From assembly GCF_002091635.1 (NCBI RefSeq), contig NZ_BDAC01000021.1, forward strand, positions 1-64,000: a DNA stretch of 64,000 nt, read 5' to 3'. This DNA comes from Pseudomonas indica NBRC 103045 (GTDB taxonomy: Bacteria; Pseudomonadota; Gammaproteobacteria; Pseudomonadales; Pseudomonadaceae). The notes under the pieces were generated by a model. The model saw only the letters and a list, made by a program, of their open reading frames with translations. It did not search any database and was not told where the DNA came from. The position numbers and the translations under genes were made by a program. This document shows positions 9,790 through 18,067 of this stretch, piece after piece (the stretch's first letter is position 1; the number at the start of each line of letters is the position of its first letter).

Positions 9790-10128
9790 ATGGGAGAGGG
9801 CATGCGCAAGACGAGGTGGCTGTTCGCCGGAGGGGCCGTACTGCTGGCAGGGATCACCGGCATGGCCGGGTACGCGGTGGGCCTGCAGGCATCCGGTGAT
9901 CGTGACCTGTTTTGTCCGGGCGGCTTTCAGGACTACCGTACCCGCGTCGTCCTGCGGGGCGACCAGGGCGTGACGATTCCGGCCGATACCGTGCTGCGCC
10001 TGCGTTTCTGCGAATACAACGCCCAGGCGCGGCTGGAATTCCGCTTGGACAAGGGCGACTTCGATACCGTCGAGCCGTTGCCTGACGATCCTGAACGGGG
10101 GCGTTGGCTATACGGGTTGGGGCCCTGA
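9790..10128 (+). CDS. Small hypothetical membrane-anchored protein
   Basis: A 112-aa protein of unknown function. The ATG at 9790 is preferred because GAGG/GGAAGAG-type purines precede it and the N terminus then becomes MGEGMRKTRWLFAGG plus one hydrophobic segment to about residue 28 (signal anchor). The rest is predicted exported, with two cysteines that could form a disulfide (FCPGG and RFCEY). It follows nrdJb by 56 bp on the same strand. It runs convergently into thrB, with a palindrome between them. Confidence 0.6.
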   Translation: MGEGMRKTRWLFAGGAVLLAGITGMAGYAVGLQASGDRDLFCPGGFQDYRTRVVLRGDQGVTIPADTVLRLRFCEYNAQARLEFRLDKGDFDTVEPLPDDPERGRWLYGLGP

Positions 10129-10132
10129 GAAC

Positions 10133-10181
10133 CTGTCTACGATCTGCTGCGCGCCGGCCCTGCTGCGTTGATCGTAAACAG
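10133..10181. repeat. Palindromic element between convergent genes
   Basis: Arms CTGTCTACGATC (10133-10144) and GATCGTAAACAG (10170-10181) pair with one mismatch around a 25-base GC-rich loop. It occupies the 70-bp gap between the small exported protein and the convergent thrB. It may act as a bidirectional terminator or be a member of a repeated palindrome family; no T-run follows. Confidence 0.6.
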
Positions 10182-10198
10182 CTTCTGGTCCTAGCCAT

Positions 10199-11149
10199 TC
10201 AGAGCGCGAAAGGCAGCGCCAAGTCGACCTGCTGTCGGTGTTTCAGGCGACGCTGGAACTCGGCAGGATCGTGAATCAGCACTTCCTGGCCGGCGAAGGA
10301 GTCGGCGGCGATCAGCCGCGACAGCCAGAAGCGCACGCAGGCGATCCGCAGCATGGCCGGCCAGATCCGGGCCTCGGCGGCGGTGAAACGACGCAGCGTG
10401 GCGTAGGCGCCGAGCAGGGCGTGGGCGAGGTCTTCGTTCAGGCGGCCGTCCGGCTCCGAGCACCAGTCGTTGAGAGCGATGGCCAGGTCGTAGAGCATCG
10501 GCCCCGAGCAGGCGTTGTAGAAGTCGATCACCCCGGCCAGGTGCGGGCCGTCGAACAGCACGTTGTCGCGGAACAGGTCGGCATGCAGGTTCGCCCGTGG
10601 CAGGGCGAGTACCTTGTCCTTCACTTCGGCGATTTCCGCCAGGGCGTCGCGCAACAGCGGGAGCTGGTCCTCGGGCAGCTTCAGGGCCAGGCACGGGCCT
10701 TCTTGCAGCATCCAGTCCAGGCCACGGTCACTCTTGCGCTCGATGATGCGTCCGCAGGTCGCCAGGTGCAGGCGTGCCAGCAAAGTGCCGACCTCGGCGC
10801 AATGATGGGCGTTGGGCTGGGCGACATGCTTGCCGGGCAGGCGCGGCTGCAGCAGCGCGGGCTTTTCCGCCAGGCTGCGCAGGGCCTCGCCGGTACCGGT
10901 ACGCAGGGCGTAGGGCACCGGCAGGTCGGCATCGTGCAGCACATCGAGCAGTTCGATGAAGAACGGCAGGTCCTGCGTCGGCCCCCGTTCCACCAGGGTC
11001 AGAACGAATTCGCCCTGCTCCAGGCTGACGAAGAAATTGCTGTTCTCGCTGCCGGCGGCGATACCTTGGAAGTCGCGCAGGCGGCCGAGACCGTACGGCT
11101 CGAGGAAGACTTCCAGCTCGTGCCGTTCGAGGGGGGTGAAGACCGACAT
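10199..11149 (-). CDS. thrB: ThrB, homoserine kinase (APH-fold type)
   Basis: Phosphorylates L-homoserine with ATP in threonine biosynthesis; cytoplasmic, 316 aa. The aminoglycoside-phosphotransferase-like fold is seen from the N-terminal lobe (GSENSNFFVSLEQGEFVLTLVERG) and the catalytic loop LPRANLHADLFRDNVLF followed by LAGVIDFYNAC (metal-binding Asp). This is the Pseudomonas ThrB type, unrelated to the GHMP-kinase ThrB of enteric bacteria. It follows the DUF2782 gene by 15 bp, probably in one operon, as PA5495/PA5494. Confidence 0.93.
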   Translation of the reverse strand: MSVFTPLERHELEVFLEPYGLGRLRDFQGIAAGSENSNFFVSLEQGEFVLTLVERGPTQDLPFFIELLDVLHDADLPVPYALRTGTGEALRSLAEKPALLQPRLPGKHVAQPNAHHCAEVGTLLARLHLATCGRIIERKSDRGLDWMLQEGPCLALKLPEDQLPLLRDALAEIAEVKDKVLALPRANLHADLFRDNVLFDGPHLAGVIDFYNACSGPMLYDLAIALNDWCSEPDGRLNEDLAHALLGAYATLRRFTAAEARIWPAMLRIACVRFWLSRLIAADSFAGQEVLIHDPAEFQRRLKHRQQVDLALPFAL

Positions 11150-11164
11150 ATCAGGAACGCTCGC

Positions 11165-11449
11165 TTACCATTTGAAGATTTCCCAGGCGGGAATCAGCAT
11201 GTCCGGCTGGTCGGAGCGCACGAAGTTGCCGTCGCTGCCATCGGCCCGAACCAGGAAATAGGGTTTGCCACCTTTCGGCGTGACCTTGATGGCGTAGAGG
11301 AAGCCATTGACGCGGTATTCCTCGATGGTCTTGTCGCCCTCCTGGCGGATGGTCACATCCGGGTCGCCGGTCACCGGGCCTTCTTCGGCCAGGGTGGCGA
11401 GCGGCATTGCCAGCAGGCTGGCCAGCAACAGGCGATTCAGTGTGCGCAT
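11165..11449 (-). CDS. DUF2782 small periplasmic protein (PA5494-like)
   Basis: A 94-aa protein with a signal peptide (cleavage near ATLA-EEG, residue 21) and one DUF2782 domain: DVTIRQEGDKTIEEYRVNG, LYAIKVTPKGGKPYFLVR and ending IPAWEIFKW. Function is unknown; the family is conserved beside polA and thrB in Pseudomonas. It is divergent from polA with 74 bp between starts, so both promoters lie there. Confidence 0.85.
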   Translation of the reverse strand: MRTLNRLLLASLLAMPLATLAEEGPVTGDPDVTIRQEGDKTIEEYRVNGFLYAIKVTPKGGKPYFLVRADGSDGNFVRSDQPDMLIPAWEIFKW

Positions 11450-11523
11450 GGTAACCTTGTCCCTTTGTCGTCAACGGTCCATTCAGTTTAACCCCGGACC
11501 CATGGAAAAGGTTGATCCCGCAC

Positions 11524-14262
11524 ATGTCACACGCTCCCCTCGTGCTGGTGGATGGTTCATCTTACCTGTATCGCGCCTTTCACGCCCTGCCGCCGCTCAC
11601 CACGTCGACCGGGATGCCCACCGGCGCGGTGAAAGGCGTGCTGAACATGCTGCTGAGTCTGCGCAAGCAGTACCCGGACAGCCCTTTCGCGGTGGTCTTC
11701 GATGCCAAGGGCAAGACCTTCCGCGACGAACTGTTCGAGCACTACAAATCGCACCGCCCGCCGATGCCGGACGATCTGCGCGTGCAGGTCGAACCGTTGC
11801 ACGCGAGCATCCGCGCACTCGGTCTGCCGCTGCTGTGCGTCGATGGCGTGGAGGCGGACGACGTGATCGGCACCCTGGCCCGGCAGAGCGCCGCGCGGGA
11901 TTGCCCGGTGGTGATCTCCACCGGCGACAAGGACATGGCGCAGTTGGTCGACGGCCACATTACGCTGGTCAACACCATGACCGGTAGCAGCCTGGATGTG
12001 GATGGCGTGAAGGAGAAATTCGGTGTCGGTCCTGAGCTGATCATCGATTTCCTCGCCCTGATGGGCGACAAGGTGGACAACATCCCCGGCGTGCCGGGCG
12101 TCGGCGAGAAGACTGCCTGCGGCCTGCTCAACGGCGTCGGCGGCGGGCTGGAAGTGCTCTATGCCAACCTGGACAAGGTGCCCGAACTGCCGATCCGCGG
12201 CGCCAAGAGCCTGCCGGCGAAGCTCGAAGAACACCGCGAGATGGCCTTCCTGTCCTACCAGTTGGCGACCATCAAGACCGACGTGCCCCTGGACATCCAC
12301 GTCGAGGCGCTGCACCCAAAAGCACCGGACCGCGAGGCGCTGATCCGCCTGTATCGCGAACTGGAGTTCAAGGCCTGGCTGGACGAACTGCTGCGCGAGG
12401 CCAAGGCTTCCGGGGAAACGGTCGCTACGCCGGAGCAGGAGGCCGTACCGGAGGCGCGCTACGAGATCGTTCTCGAGCCGGCACGCTTCCAGGCCTGGTT
12501 GGAGAAGCTGCGCCAGGCCGAGCTGATCGCCTTCGACACCGAGACCACCAGCCTGAATGCCCAGCAGGCGCAACTGGTGGGTTTGTCCTTCGCCGTCGAG
12601 GCCCATGAGGCGGCCTACATCCCGGTGGCGCACAGCTACATGGGCGTGCCGACGCAACTGGACCGCGACGAGGTGCTCGCCGCGCTCAAGCCGATCCTCG
12701 AAGACCCGGCCAAGGCCAAGGTCGGCCAGCATGCCAAGTACGACATGAACGTGCTGGCGCTCTACGGGATCGAGGTGCAGGGCCTGGCCTACGACACCAT
12801 GCTGGAGTCCTACGTGCTGGACTCCACCGCCACCCGCCACGACATGGACAGCCTGGCCCTGAAATACCTGGGGCACAGCACCATCCGCTTCGAGGACATC
12901 GCCGGCAAGGGCGCCAAGCAACTGACCTTCGACCAGATCGCCCTGGAGCAGGCCGGTCCCTATGCCGCCGAGGATGCCGACGTCACCCTGCGCCTGCACC
13001 AGCATCTGTGGCAGAAGCTGGAGGCCATCCCCAGCCTGGCCAAGGTACTGCGGGAAATCGAGATGCCGCTGGTGCCGGTCCTGGCCCGCATCGAGCAGCA
13101 AGGTGCGTTGGTGGATGCCCGTCTGCTCGGCCAGCAGAGCCTGGAGTTGGGCGAGAAGATGGTTGAGCTGGAACGCCAGGCCTACGAACTGGCCGGCGAA
13201 GAGTTCAACCTCGGTTCGCCCAAGCAGCTCTGCGCCATCCTCTATGAAAAGCTCGGCCTGCCGGTGATCGCCAAGACCGCCACCGGTCAGCCGTCCACGG
13301 CGGAAAACGTCCTCGCCGAGCTGGCGGAACAGGACTTCCCGCTGCCCAAGGTGATCATGCAGTACCGCACGGTGAGCAAGCTGAAGAGCACCTACACCGA
13401 CCGTCTGCCGGAGCAGATCAACCCGCGTACCGGGCGCATCCACACCTCCTATCACCAAGCGGTGGCCGCCACCGGGCGCCTGTCCTCCTCCGACCCGAAC
13501 CTGCAGAACATCCCGATCCGTACCGCCGAAGGGCGGCGCATCCGCCAGGCGTTCGTCGCGCCGCGCGGCTACAAGCTGGTGGCCGCCGACTATTCGCAGA
13601 TCGAGCTGCGCATCATGGCTCACCTGGCCAAGGACGAGGGCCTGCTGGACGCCTTCCGCCACGACCGCGACGTGCACCGCGCCACCGCCGCCGAGGTGTT
13701 CGCCGTCACCCTGGAAGACGTCAGCCATGACCAGCGGCGCAGCGCCAAGGCGATCAACTTCGGCCTGATCTATGGCATGAGCGCCTTCGGCCTGGCCAAG
13801 CAGCTCGGCGTCGATCGCAAGGAAGCCCAGGCCTACATCGACCGCTATTTCACCCGCTACCCGGGCGTGCTGGCCTACATGGAGCGTACCCGCGAGCAGG
13901 CCGGGGCGCAGGGGTTCGTCGAGACCTTGTTCGGTCGCCGGCTGTACCTGCCGGAAATCCATTCGAAGAACGGCGCCATGCGCAAGGCGGCCGAGCGCAC
14001 TGCGATCAACGCGCCCATGCAGGGCACCGCGGCGGACATCATGAAGCGCGCCATGGTGCGGGTGGACGGCTGGCTGGCGGAGTCCGGCTTGGATGCCAAA
14101 GTCATCCTGCAGGTACACGACGAACTGGTCCTGGAAGTCCGCGAGGATCTGGTCGATCAGGTGAAGGAAGCGATCCGGCCGTTGATGAGCGGTGCCGCCG
14201 AACTGGACGTGCCGCTGGTGGTGGATGTGGGGGTAGGTGACAACTGGGACGAGGCCCACTGA
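11524..14262 (+). CDS. polA: PolA, DNA polymerase I
   Basis: Repair and Okazaki-fragment polymerase, 912 aa from the ATG at 11524 ([20 protein letters not shown]). A TTG four codons earlier would sit directly on the GGAAAAGG ribosome-binding site and is rejected. Residues 1-~300 are the 5'-3' exonuclease. Residues ~320-510 are the 3'-5' proofreading domain with IAFDTETTS. The remainder is the polymerase, with motif [13 protein letters not shown], the O-helix [14 protein letters not shown] and motif C VHDELV. All three activities look intact. Confidence 0.97.
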   Translation: MSHAPLVLVDGSSYLYRAFHALPPLTTSTGMPTGAVKGVLNMLLSLRKQYPDSPFAVVFDAKGKTFRDELFEHYKSHRPPMPDDLRVQVEPLHASIRALGLPLLCVDGVEADDVIGTLARQSAARDCPVVISTGDKDMAQLVDGHITLVNTMTGSSLDVDGVKEKFGVGPELIIDFLALMGDKVDNIPGVPGVGEKTACGLLNGVGGGLEVLYANLDKVPELPIRGAKSLPAKLEEHREMAFLSYQLATIKTDVPLDIHVEALHPKAPDREALIRLYRELEFKAWLDELLREAKASGETVATPEQEAVPEARYEIVLEPARFQAWLEKLRQAELIAFDTETTSLNAQQAQLVGLSFAVEAHEAAYIPVAHSYMGVPTQLDRDEVLAALKPILEDPAKAKVGQHAKYDMNVLALYGIEVQGLAYDTMLESYVLDSTATRHDMDSLALKYLGHSTIRFEDIAGKGAKQLTFDQIALEQAGPYAAEDADVTLRLHQHLWQKLEAIPSLAKVLREIEMPLVPVLARIEQQGALVDARLLGQQSLELGEKMVELERQAYELAGEEFNLGSPKQLCAILYEKLGLPVIAKTATGQPSTAENVLAELAEQDFPLPKVIMQYRTVSKLKSTYTDRLPEQINPRTGRIHTSYHQAVAATGRLSSSDPNLQNIPIRTAEGRRIRQAFVAPRGYKLVAADYSQIELRIMAHLAKDEGLLDAFRHDRDVHRATAAEVFAVTLEDVSHDQRRSAKAINFGLIYGMSAFGLAKQLGVDRKEAQAYIDRYFTRYPGVLAYMERTREQAGAQGFVETLFGRRLYLPEIHSKNGAMRKAAERTAINAPMQGTAADIMKRAMVRVDGWLAESGLDAKVILQVHDELVLEVREDLVDQVKEAIRPLMSGAAELDVPLVVDVGVGDNWDEAH

Positions 14263-14297
14263 CCGGCTTTCGACCTCTTCCGGGTCGAAACGAAGAA

Positions 14298-14336
14298 AAC
14301 GGCTGCGGCATAAGGTCGCGGCCGTTCGCTTTTTTA
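14298..14336 (+). terminator. Intrinsic terminator of polA
   Basis: The stem pairs AACGGC (14298-14303) with GCCGTT (14321-14326), extended inward by imperfect GC pairs. It is followed by a T-rich run from 14330. It lies 36 bp after the polA stop and separates polA from the ErsA promoter. Confidence 0.8.
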
Positions 14337-14393
14337 TTCGATTATCGAATCAGCGTTTCGATCAGAAAGAACAAATAGTTTTTAAAACTCCCT

Positions 14394-14421
14394 GAACTTT
14401 CTTCTTGGCCGGACAGTCAGA
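14394..14421 (+). promoter_or_regulatory. AlgU (sigma-22)-type promoter of ersA
   Basis: GAACTT (14394-14399), a 17-base spacer and TCAGA (14417-14421) fit the extracytoplasmic sigma factor AlgU/RpoE consensus GAACTT-N16/17-TCTGA. The predicted start is near 14426-14429. ErsA of P. aeruginosa is reported to be AlgU-dependent, which agrees with this match. Confidence 0.8.
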
Positions 14422-14426
14422 GCTTA

Positions 14427-14554
14427 CGAATGGGTGAAGCCGTTCAATGCTCCTTGTTGTGTTTTAGTGTTGGCAGATCTCTGGACCCCGCCCTAGCGGT
14501 CCGGACTTAGACCCCGAACTTCTCCCTCCCCATATGAAGTTCGGGGTTTTTTTT
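14427..14554 (+). ncRNA. ersA: ErsA, Spot 42-like envelope-stress small RNA
   Basis: Roughly 128-nt transcript inferred between the AlgU promoter and a strong terminator, in the polA-engB interval where P. aeruginosa encodes ErsA and enteric bacteria encode Spot 42 (spf). It contains an internal hairpin around GGACC-CCGCCCTAGC-GGTCC (14483-14502) and unpaired U/C-rich stretches (TCTCCCTCCCC in the terminator loop; TGCTCCTTGTTGTG) typical of seed regions for Hfq-dependent pairing. In P. aeruginosa, ErsA represses algC among other targets; target identity here is inference. There is no open reading frame. Confidence 0.85.
14512..14554 (+). terminator. Rho-independent terminator of ersA
   Basis: Perfect 11-bp stem CCCCGAACTTC (14512-14522) with GAAGTTCGGGG (14536-14546), a 13-nt loop and eight T (14547-14554). 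It defines the 3' end of the sRNA. Confidence 0.93.
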
Positions 14555-14599
14555 GCCTGCGAAAAAGTACTGGCCTATCGCCGCAGGCGGCGCGGACCG

Positions 14600-15244
14600 T
14601 CACGGTGCAGCCGGCGCCTCGTCTTCTTCCAGCAGGCCCAGCCACTGCGCCAGCACGCCGTGGGCTTCCTCGATGCCCTGGCGCTTGGGTGCCGAGAACA
14701 GTTGCACGCTGACGCCTTTCCCCCAGCCCTTGCGCACGTCGTTCTGCACCTTGAGCAGCGCGTTCTTGGCGGCGCCGAAGGCCAGCTTGTCGGCCTTGGT
14801 GAGCAGGATGTGCAGCGGCATCTGGCTGGCGGCGGACCAGTCCAGCATCAGCCGGTCGAACTCGGTCAGCGGGTGGCGGATATCCATCAGCAGCACCACG
14901 CCGACCAGGCTTTCGCGGCTGCCCAGGTAAGCTTCCAGATGGTGTTGCCAGTGCTGCTTCAGTGGGATCGGCACCTTGGCGTAGCCGTAGCCGGGCAGGT
15001 CGACCAGGCGGCGCTCGTCGTCCAGGCGGAAGAAGTTCAGCAACTGGGTGCGTCCCGGGGTTTTCGAGGTACGCGCCAGGTTGGCGTGGGTCAGGGTATT
15101 GAGCGCGCTGGACTTGCCGGCATTGGAGCGGCCGGCGAAGGCAACTTCGTAGCCCTGGTCGTCCGGGCACTGGTCGACCTTGGCGGCGCTGAGCATGAAG
15201 GCAGCCTGTTGGCACAGGCCCAGGATGGGATTCTTCGGCGGCAT
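14600..15244 (-). CDS. engB: EngB (YihA/YsxC), ribosome-biogenesis GTPase
   Basis: Essential-type TRAFAC GTPase involved in large ribosomal subunit assembly, 214 aa. The start [16 protein letters not shown] at 15244 is chosen by family alignment; the open frame extends upstream only by chance. G1 GRSNAGKSS is near residue 38, G3 DLPGYG near 82 and G4 TKAD near 150. It is encoded opposite to polA-ersA and divergent from the cytochrome genes, the same arrangement as PA5492. Confidence 0.95.
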   Translation of the reverse strand: MPPKNPILGLCQQAAFMLSAAKVDQCPDDQGYEVAFAGRSNAGKSSALNTLTHANLARTSKTPGRTQLLNFFRLDDERRLVDLPGYGYAKVPIPLKQHWQHHLEAYLGSRESLVGVVLLMDIRHPLTEFDRLMLDWSAASQMPLHILLTKADKLAFGAAKNALLKVQNDVRKGWGKGVSVQLFSAPKRQGIEEAHGVLAQWLGLLEEDEAPAAP

Positions 15245-15295
15245 GGGGATAATCCGGTGGGGGCTCTGCCGCTTATAGCGCGGCGTGCGGTGTCG

Positions 15296-15324
15296 TTTCC
15301 GTTTCAGGCTCGCCAGTATATAAT
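15296..15324 (+). promoter_or_regulatory. Candidate sigma-70 promoter of the cytochrome c genes
   Basis: A perfect -10 TATAAT (15319-15324) lies 17 bp after a weak -35-like TTTCCG (15296-15301). It lies between engB and the c5 cytochrome and reads toward the latter, predicting a leader of about 105-110 nt. Confidence 0.5.
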
Positions 15325-15373
15325 GCCGCAGATTTTGTGTGCGCTTTGTCCCACCCGCAGGATAAGTGTTCAC

Positions 15374-15418
15374 GGGAGCGATATAGACGGTCTGCGCACG
15401 AGAACGCAGGACGCTCCC
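15374..15418 (+). promoter_or_regulatory. Structured 5' leader upstream of cytochrome c5 gene
   Basis: Outer stem GGGAGCG (15374-15380) with CGCTCCC (15412-15418) encloses an inner CTGCG/CGCAG stem in the untranslated leader, 22 bp before the ATG at 15440. The nested pairing suggests a stable RNA fold that could control translation or mRNA stability. No known riboswitch class was recognised. Confidence 0.5.
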
Positions 15419-15439
15419 ATCCCTGATGAGGCCGATCTC

Positions 15440-15733
15440 ATGAAGAAATTGCTGATCGCAGCGGGCATAGTGCTGCTGCCGTTTACCGCCACCCAGGCTG
15501 CGCAGGAACCGGAAGCCGTCTTTAATCGTGCCTGCGCCGCCTGCCACAACGGGCAACTGCCGATGGCGCCGAAGAAGGGCGACAAGGCCGCCTGGGAACC
15601 GCGTCTGGCCCAGGGCATGGACGTGCTGGTGCAGCACGTGACCAACGGATTCAACGCCATGCCGCCCCGCGGCCTGTGCATGGATTGCAGTGCCGAGGAT
15701 TACCAGGCCGTCATCCAATGGATGAGCCAGTAA
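15440..15733 (+). CDS. Monohaem cytochrome c5-type protein
   Basis: Small periplasmic electron carrier, 97 aa. The signal peptide ends TATQA-A near residue 20. One haem c site CAACH (Cys32, Cys35, His36) is followed by a family-typical NAMPPRG containing the distal Met ligand and a second Cys pair CMDC, characteristic of the c5 subfamily. The start is the ATG at 15440; the open frame extends further upstream only by chance. It corresponds to PA5491 and is followed 43 bp later by the dihaem c4. Confidence 0.92.
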   Translation: MKKLLIAAGIVLLPFTATQAAQEPEAVFNRACAACHNGQLPMAPKKGDKAAWEPRLAQGMDVLVQHVTNGFNAMPPRGLCMDCSAEDYQAVIQWMSQ

Positions 15734-15776
15734 TCTGCTCCTAATCTCCCACCCTTAGCCGTTATTGGATTAGCTG

Positions 15777-16382
15777 ATGAACAAAGTACTCGTGAGTCTG
15801 CTGTTGACCCTGGGCATCACCGGTATGGCCCACGCTGCCGGCGACGCCGCCGCTGGCCAGGGCAAGGTTGCCGTGTGTGGCGCCTGCCATGGCATGGACG
15901 GCAACAGCCCTGCCCCCAACTTCCCCAAGCTGGCCGGCCAGGGTGAGCGCTACCTGCTCAAGCAACTGAACGACATCAAGAGCGGCAACCGCGTCGTGGT
16001 GGAAATGACCGGCCTGCTGGACAACCTGAGCGAGCAGGACTTGGCCGACATCGCCGCCTACTTCGCCAGCCAGAAGATGAGCGTGGGCGCCGCCGACCCG
16101 AAACTGGTCGAGCGTGGCGAAGCGCTGTTCCGCGGCGGCAAGCTGGAAGAAGGCATGCCGGCCTGCACCGGTTGCCACTCCCCGGACGGTTCGGGCAACG
16201 CCCAGGCCGGCTTCCCGCACCTGGGCGGCCAGCATGCCCAGTACGTGGCCAAGCAGCTGACCAACTTCCGCGAAGGCGACCGCACCAACGATGGCGACAC
16301 CATGATGATGCGCGCCATCGCCGCGAAGCTGAGCAACAAGGACATCGAAGCCGTTTCCAGCTATATCCAGGGCCTGCACTGA
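15777..16382 (+). CDS. cc4: Dihaem cytochrome c4
   Basis: Periplasmic dihaem electron carrier, 201 aa, donating electrons to terminal oxidases in Pseudomonas. The signal peptide ends GMAHA-AGD at residue 20. Two tandem cytochrome c domains carry CGACH (Cys34, Cys37, His38) and CTGCH in the second half. Both contain the downstream Met-bearing segments (SQKMSVG, DTMMMRAIA). It is the gene pair partner of the c5 cytochrome and ends at a strong terminator. Confidence 0.95.
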   Translation: MNKVLVSLLLTLGITGMAHAAGDAAAGQGKVAVCGACHGMDGNSPAPNFPKLAGQGERYLLKQLNDIKSGNRVVVEMTGLLDNLSEQDLADIAAYFASQKMSVGAADPKLVERGEALFRGGKLEEGMPACTGCHSPDGSGNAQAGFPHLGGQHAQYVAKQLTNFREGDRTNDGDTMMMRAIAAKLSNKDIEAVSSYIQGLH

Positions 16383-16410
16383 GTCCTGGCTGGAAAACAG
16401 CGGTAAACAA

Positions 16411-16435
16411 AAGGGTGGCGGATGCCACCCTTTTT
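16411..16435 (+). terminator. Intrinsic terminator after cytochrome c4
   Basis: Stem AAGGGTGGC / GCCACCCTT with a 4-base loop, followed by T. It lies 29 bp after the c4 stop. Confidence 0.92.
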
Positions 16436-16524
16436 CGTTGGACTGGCCGCTACAATAGTTCGAACCGCGCCCTTGCGTCGGACCGGTCCGGCCGCATCGC
16501 GGAGCCATCAGTCGAGGAGTCTCC

Positions 16525-17166
16525 ATGCGTAACCTGATTTTCAGTGCCGCTCTCGCCACCGCGAGCCTGTTCACCGCCCTTGTCGCCGCTCCGCTGCAGG
16601 CGGCCGATATCCAGGCCGGCAAGCAGTATGTCGAACTGAACAGCCCGGTGCCGGTCGCCCAGCCCGGCAAGATCGAGGTGGTGGAGCTGTTCTGGTACGG
16701 CTGCCCGCACTGCTTCCAGTTCGAGCCGACCCTCAACCCCTGGATCGCCAAACTCCCTGAAGACGTCAACTTCGTGCGCATCCCGGCCCTGTTCGGCGGC
16801 CTGTGGAACGTCCACGGCCAACTGTTCATCGCCCTGGAGTCGATGAAGGTCGAGCAGAAGGTTCACGACGCGATCTTCCATGCGATCCACAAGGAAGGCA
16901 AAAAGCTGTCGACCCCGGACGAAATGGCCGAATTCCTTGCCACCCAGGGCATCGACAAGGATGCCTTCCTCAAGGCCTACAACTCCTTCGCCGTGAAAGG
17001 CCAGATGGAAAAGGCCAAGAAGCTGGCGATGGCCTACCAGATCACCGGCGTACCGGTGATGGTGGTCAACGGCAAGTACCGCTTCGACATCGGCTCGGCC
17101 GGTGGTCCTGAGCAGGCACTGGAAGTCGCCGACTTCCTGATCGCCAAGGAGCGCGCCGCCCAGTGA
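16525..17166 (+). CDS. dsbA: DsbA, periplasmic thiol:disulfide oxidoreductase
   Basis: Introduces disulfides into exported proteins, 213 aa. The signal peptide ends LQA-ADIQ near residue 26. The thioredoxin-fold active site is FWYGCPHCFQF (Cys60, Cys63) and the cis-Pro loop is ITGVPVMVVNG. It corresponds to PA5489. Its presence matters locally: a CSS-motif EAL protein, a family tied to Dsb redox state in enteric bacteria, lies 6 kb downstream. Confidence 0.96.
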   Translation: MRNLIFSAALATASLFTALVAAPLQAADIQAGKQYVELNSPVPVAQPGKIEVVELFWYGCPHCFQFEPTLNPWIAKLPEDVNFVRIPALFGGLWNVHGQLFIALESMKVEQKVHDAIFHAIHKEGKKLSTPDEMAEFLATQGIDKDAFLKAYNSFAVKGQMEKAKKLAMAYQITGVPVMVVNGKYRFDIGSAGGPEQALEVADFLIAKERAAQ

Positions 17167-17182
17167 GCGGCGCGTAGCCAGC

Positions 17183-18067
17183 ATGCTGCGCCGTTGGAGC
17201 AATGACCGTGCAGTGGGTTTGCACAGCCCCCGGGTCAACCCGCATTGCCTCGATGCTAGCGGGTTACCCGCCAACGGCCGGCTACGGCTGCTCAGTTTCA
17301 ATATTCAGGTCGGCATCAGCACCCAGCGCTATCGCCATTACCTGACCCGCAGTTGGCAGCACCTGTTGCCGCACCAGGGGCGTGCGCTGAACCTGCAACG
17401 GATCGGCGACCTGCTCGCCGATTTCGACCTGGTGGCCCTGCAGGAGGCCGACGGCGGCAGCCTGCGTTCGGGCTTCGTCAATCAGGTGGAACACCTTGCC
17501 CACCTGGGCGCCTTTCCCTATTGGTACCAACAGCTCAACCGCAATCTGGGGCGTTTCGCCCAGCACAGCAACGGCTTGCTCAGCCGCCTGCACCCCGGGC
17601 TGCTGGAAGACCACCCGTTGCCGGGCCCGCCGGGGCGGGGTGCCATCCTGTTGCGCTTCGGCGAAGGGCCGGACGCGCTGGCCGTGGTGATGATGCACCT
17701 GGCCCTCGGCCCGCGAACCCGTACCCGCCAGCTCGCCTACATCCGCGAGTTGATCGGTGGCTACCGCCATCAGGTGCTGATGGGCGACATGAACACCCAT
17801 GCCGTCGATCTGCTCGAACATTCTCCCTTGCGTGACCTGGGCCTGCTGGCGCCGCAGGTCGAGGCGACCTTCCCGAGCTGGCGGCCGCAGCGCTGCCTCG
17901 ACCATATCCTCATCAGCCCGAGCCTGACGCTGGAGCGCGTACAGGTGCTGGCCCAGCCGATTTCCGATCATCTGCCGGTGGCTGTGGATATCCGTTTGCC
18001 CGAATCGGTCGGTAACGATGTATCGCTTGTCCCGGCGAGGCCTGCCGTCGAGCGAAACCATGAGTGA
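17183..18067 (+). CDS. Endonuclease/exonuclease/phosphatase family protein
   Basis: Metal-dependent phosphoesterase fold, 294 aa. Family landmarks in order are LLSFNIQVG (Asn), LVALQEAD (catalytic Glu), LMGDMNTHA (Asp/Asn) and [11 protein letters not shown] (Asp-His). No signal peptide is apparent, so it is probably cytoplasmic. The substrate (nucleic acid, nucleotide or phospholipid) cannot be told from sequence. It starts 16 bp after dsbA and ends overlapping the GGDEF gene by 8 bp, so the two are probably translationally coupled. Corresponds to PA5488. Confidence 0.88.
   Translation: MLRRWSNDRAVGLHSPRVNPHCLDASGLPANGRLRLLSFNIQVGISTQRYRHYLTRSWQHLLPHQGRALNLQRIGDLLADFDLVALQEADGGSLRSGFVNQVEHLAHLGAFPYWYQQLNRNLGRFAQHSNGLLSRLHPGLLEDHPLPGPPGRGAILLRFGEGPDALAVVMMHLALGPRTRTRQLAYIRELIGGYRHQVLMGDMNTHAVDLLEHSPLRDLGLLAPQVEATFPSWRPQRCLDHILISPSLTLERVQVLAQPISDHLPVAVDIRLPESVGNDVSLVPARPAVERNHE

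Noticed and set aside
10133-10181. Rho-independent terminator between the small exported protein and thrB
   Set aside because: The dyad is clear but no T-run occurs on either strand, so it is listed as a repeat/palindrome instead.
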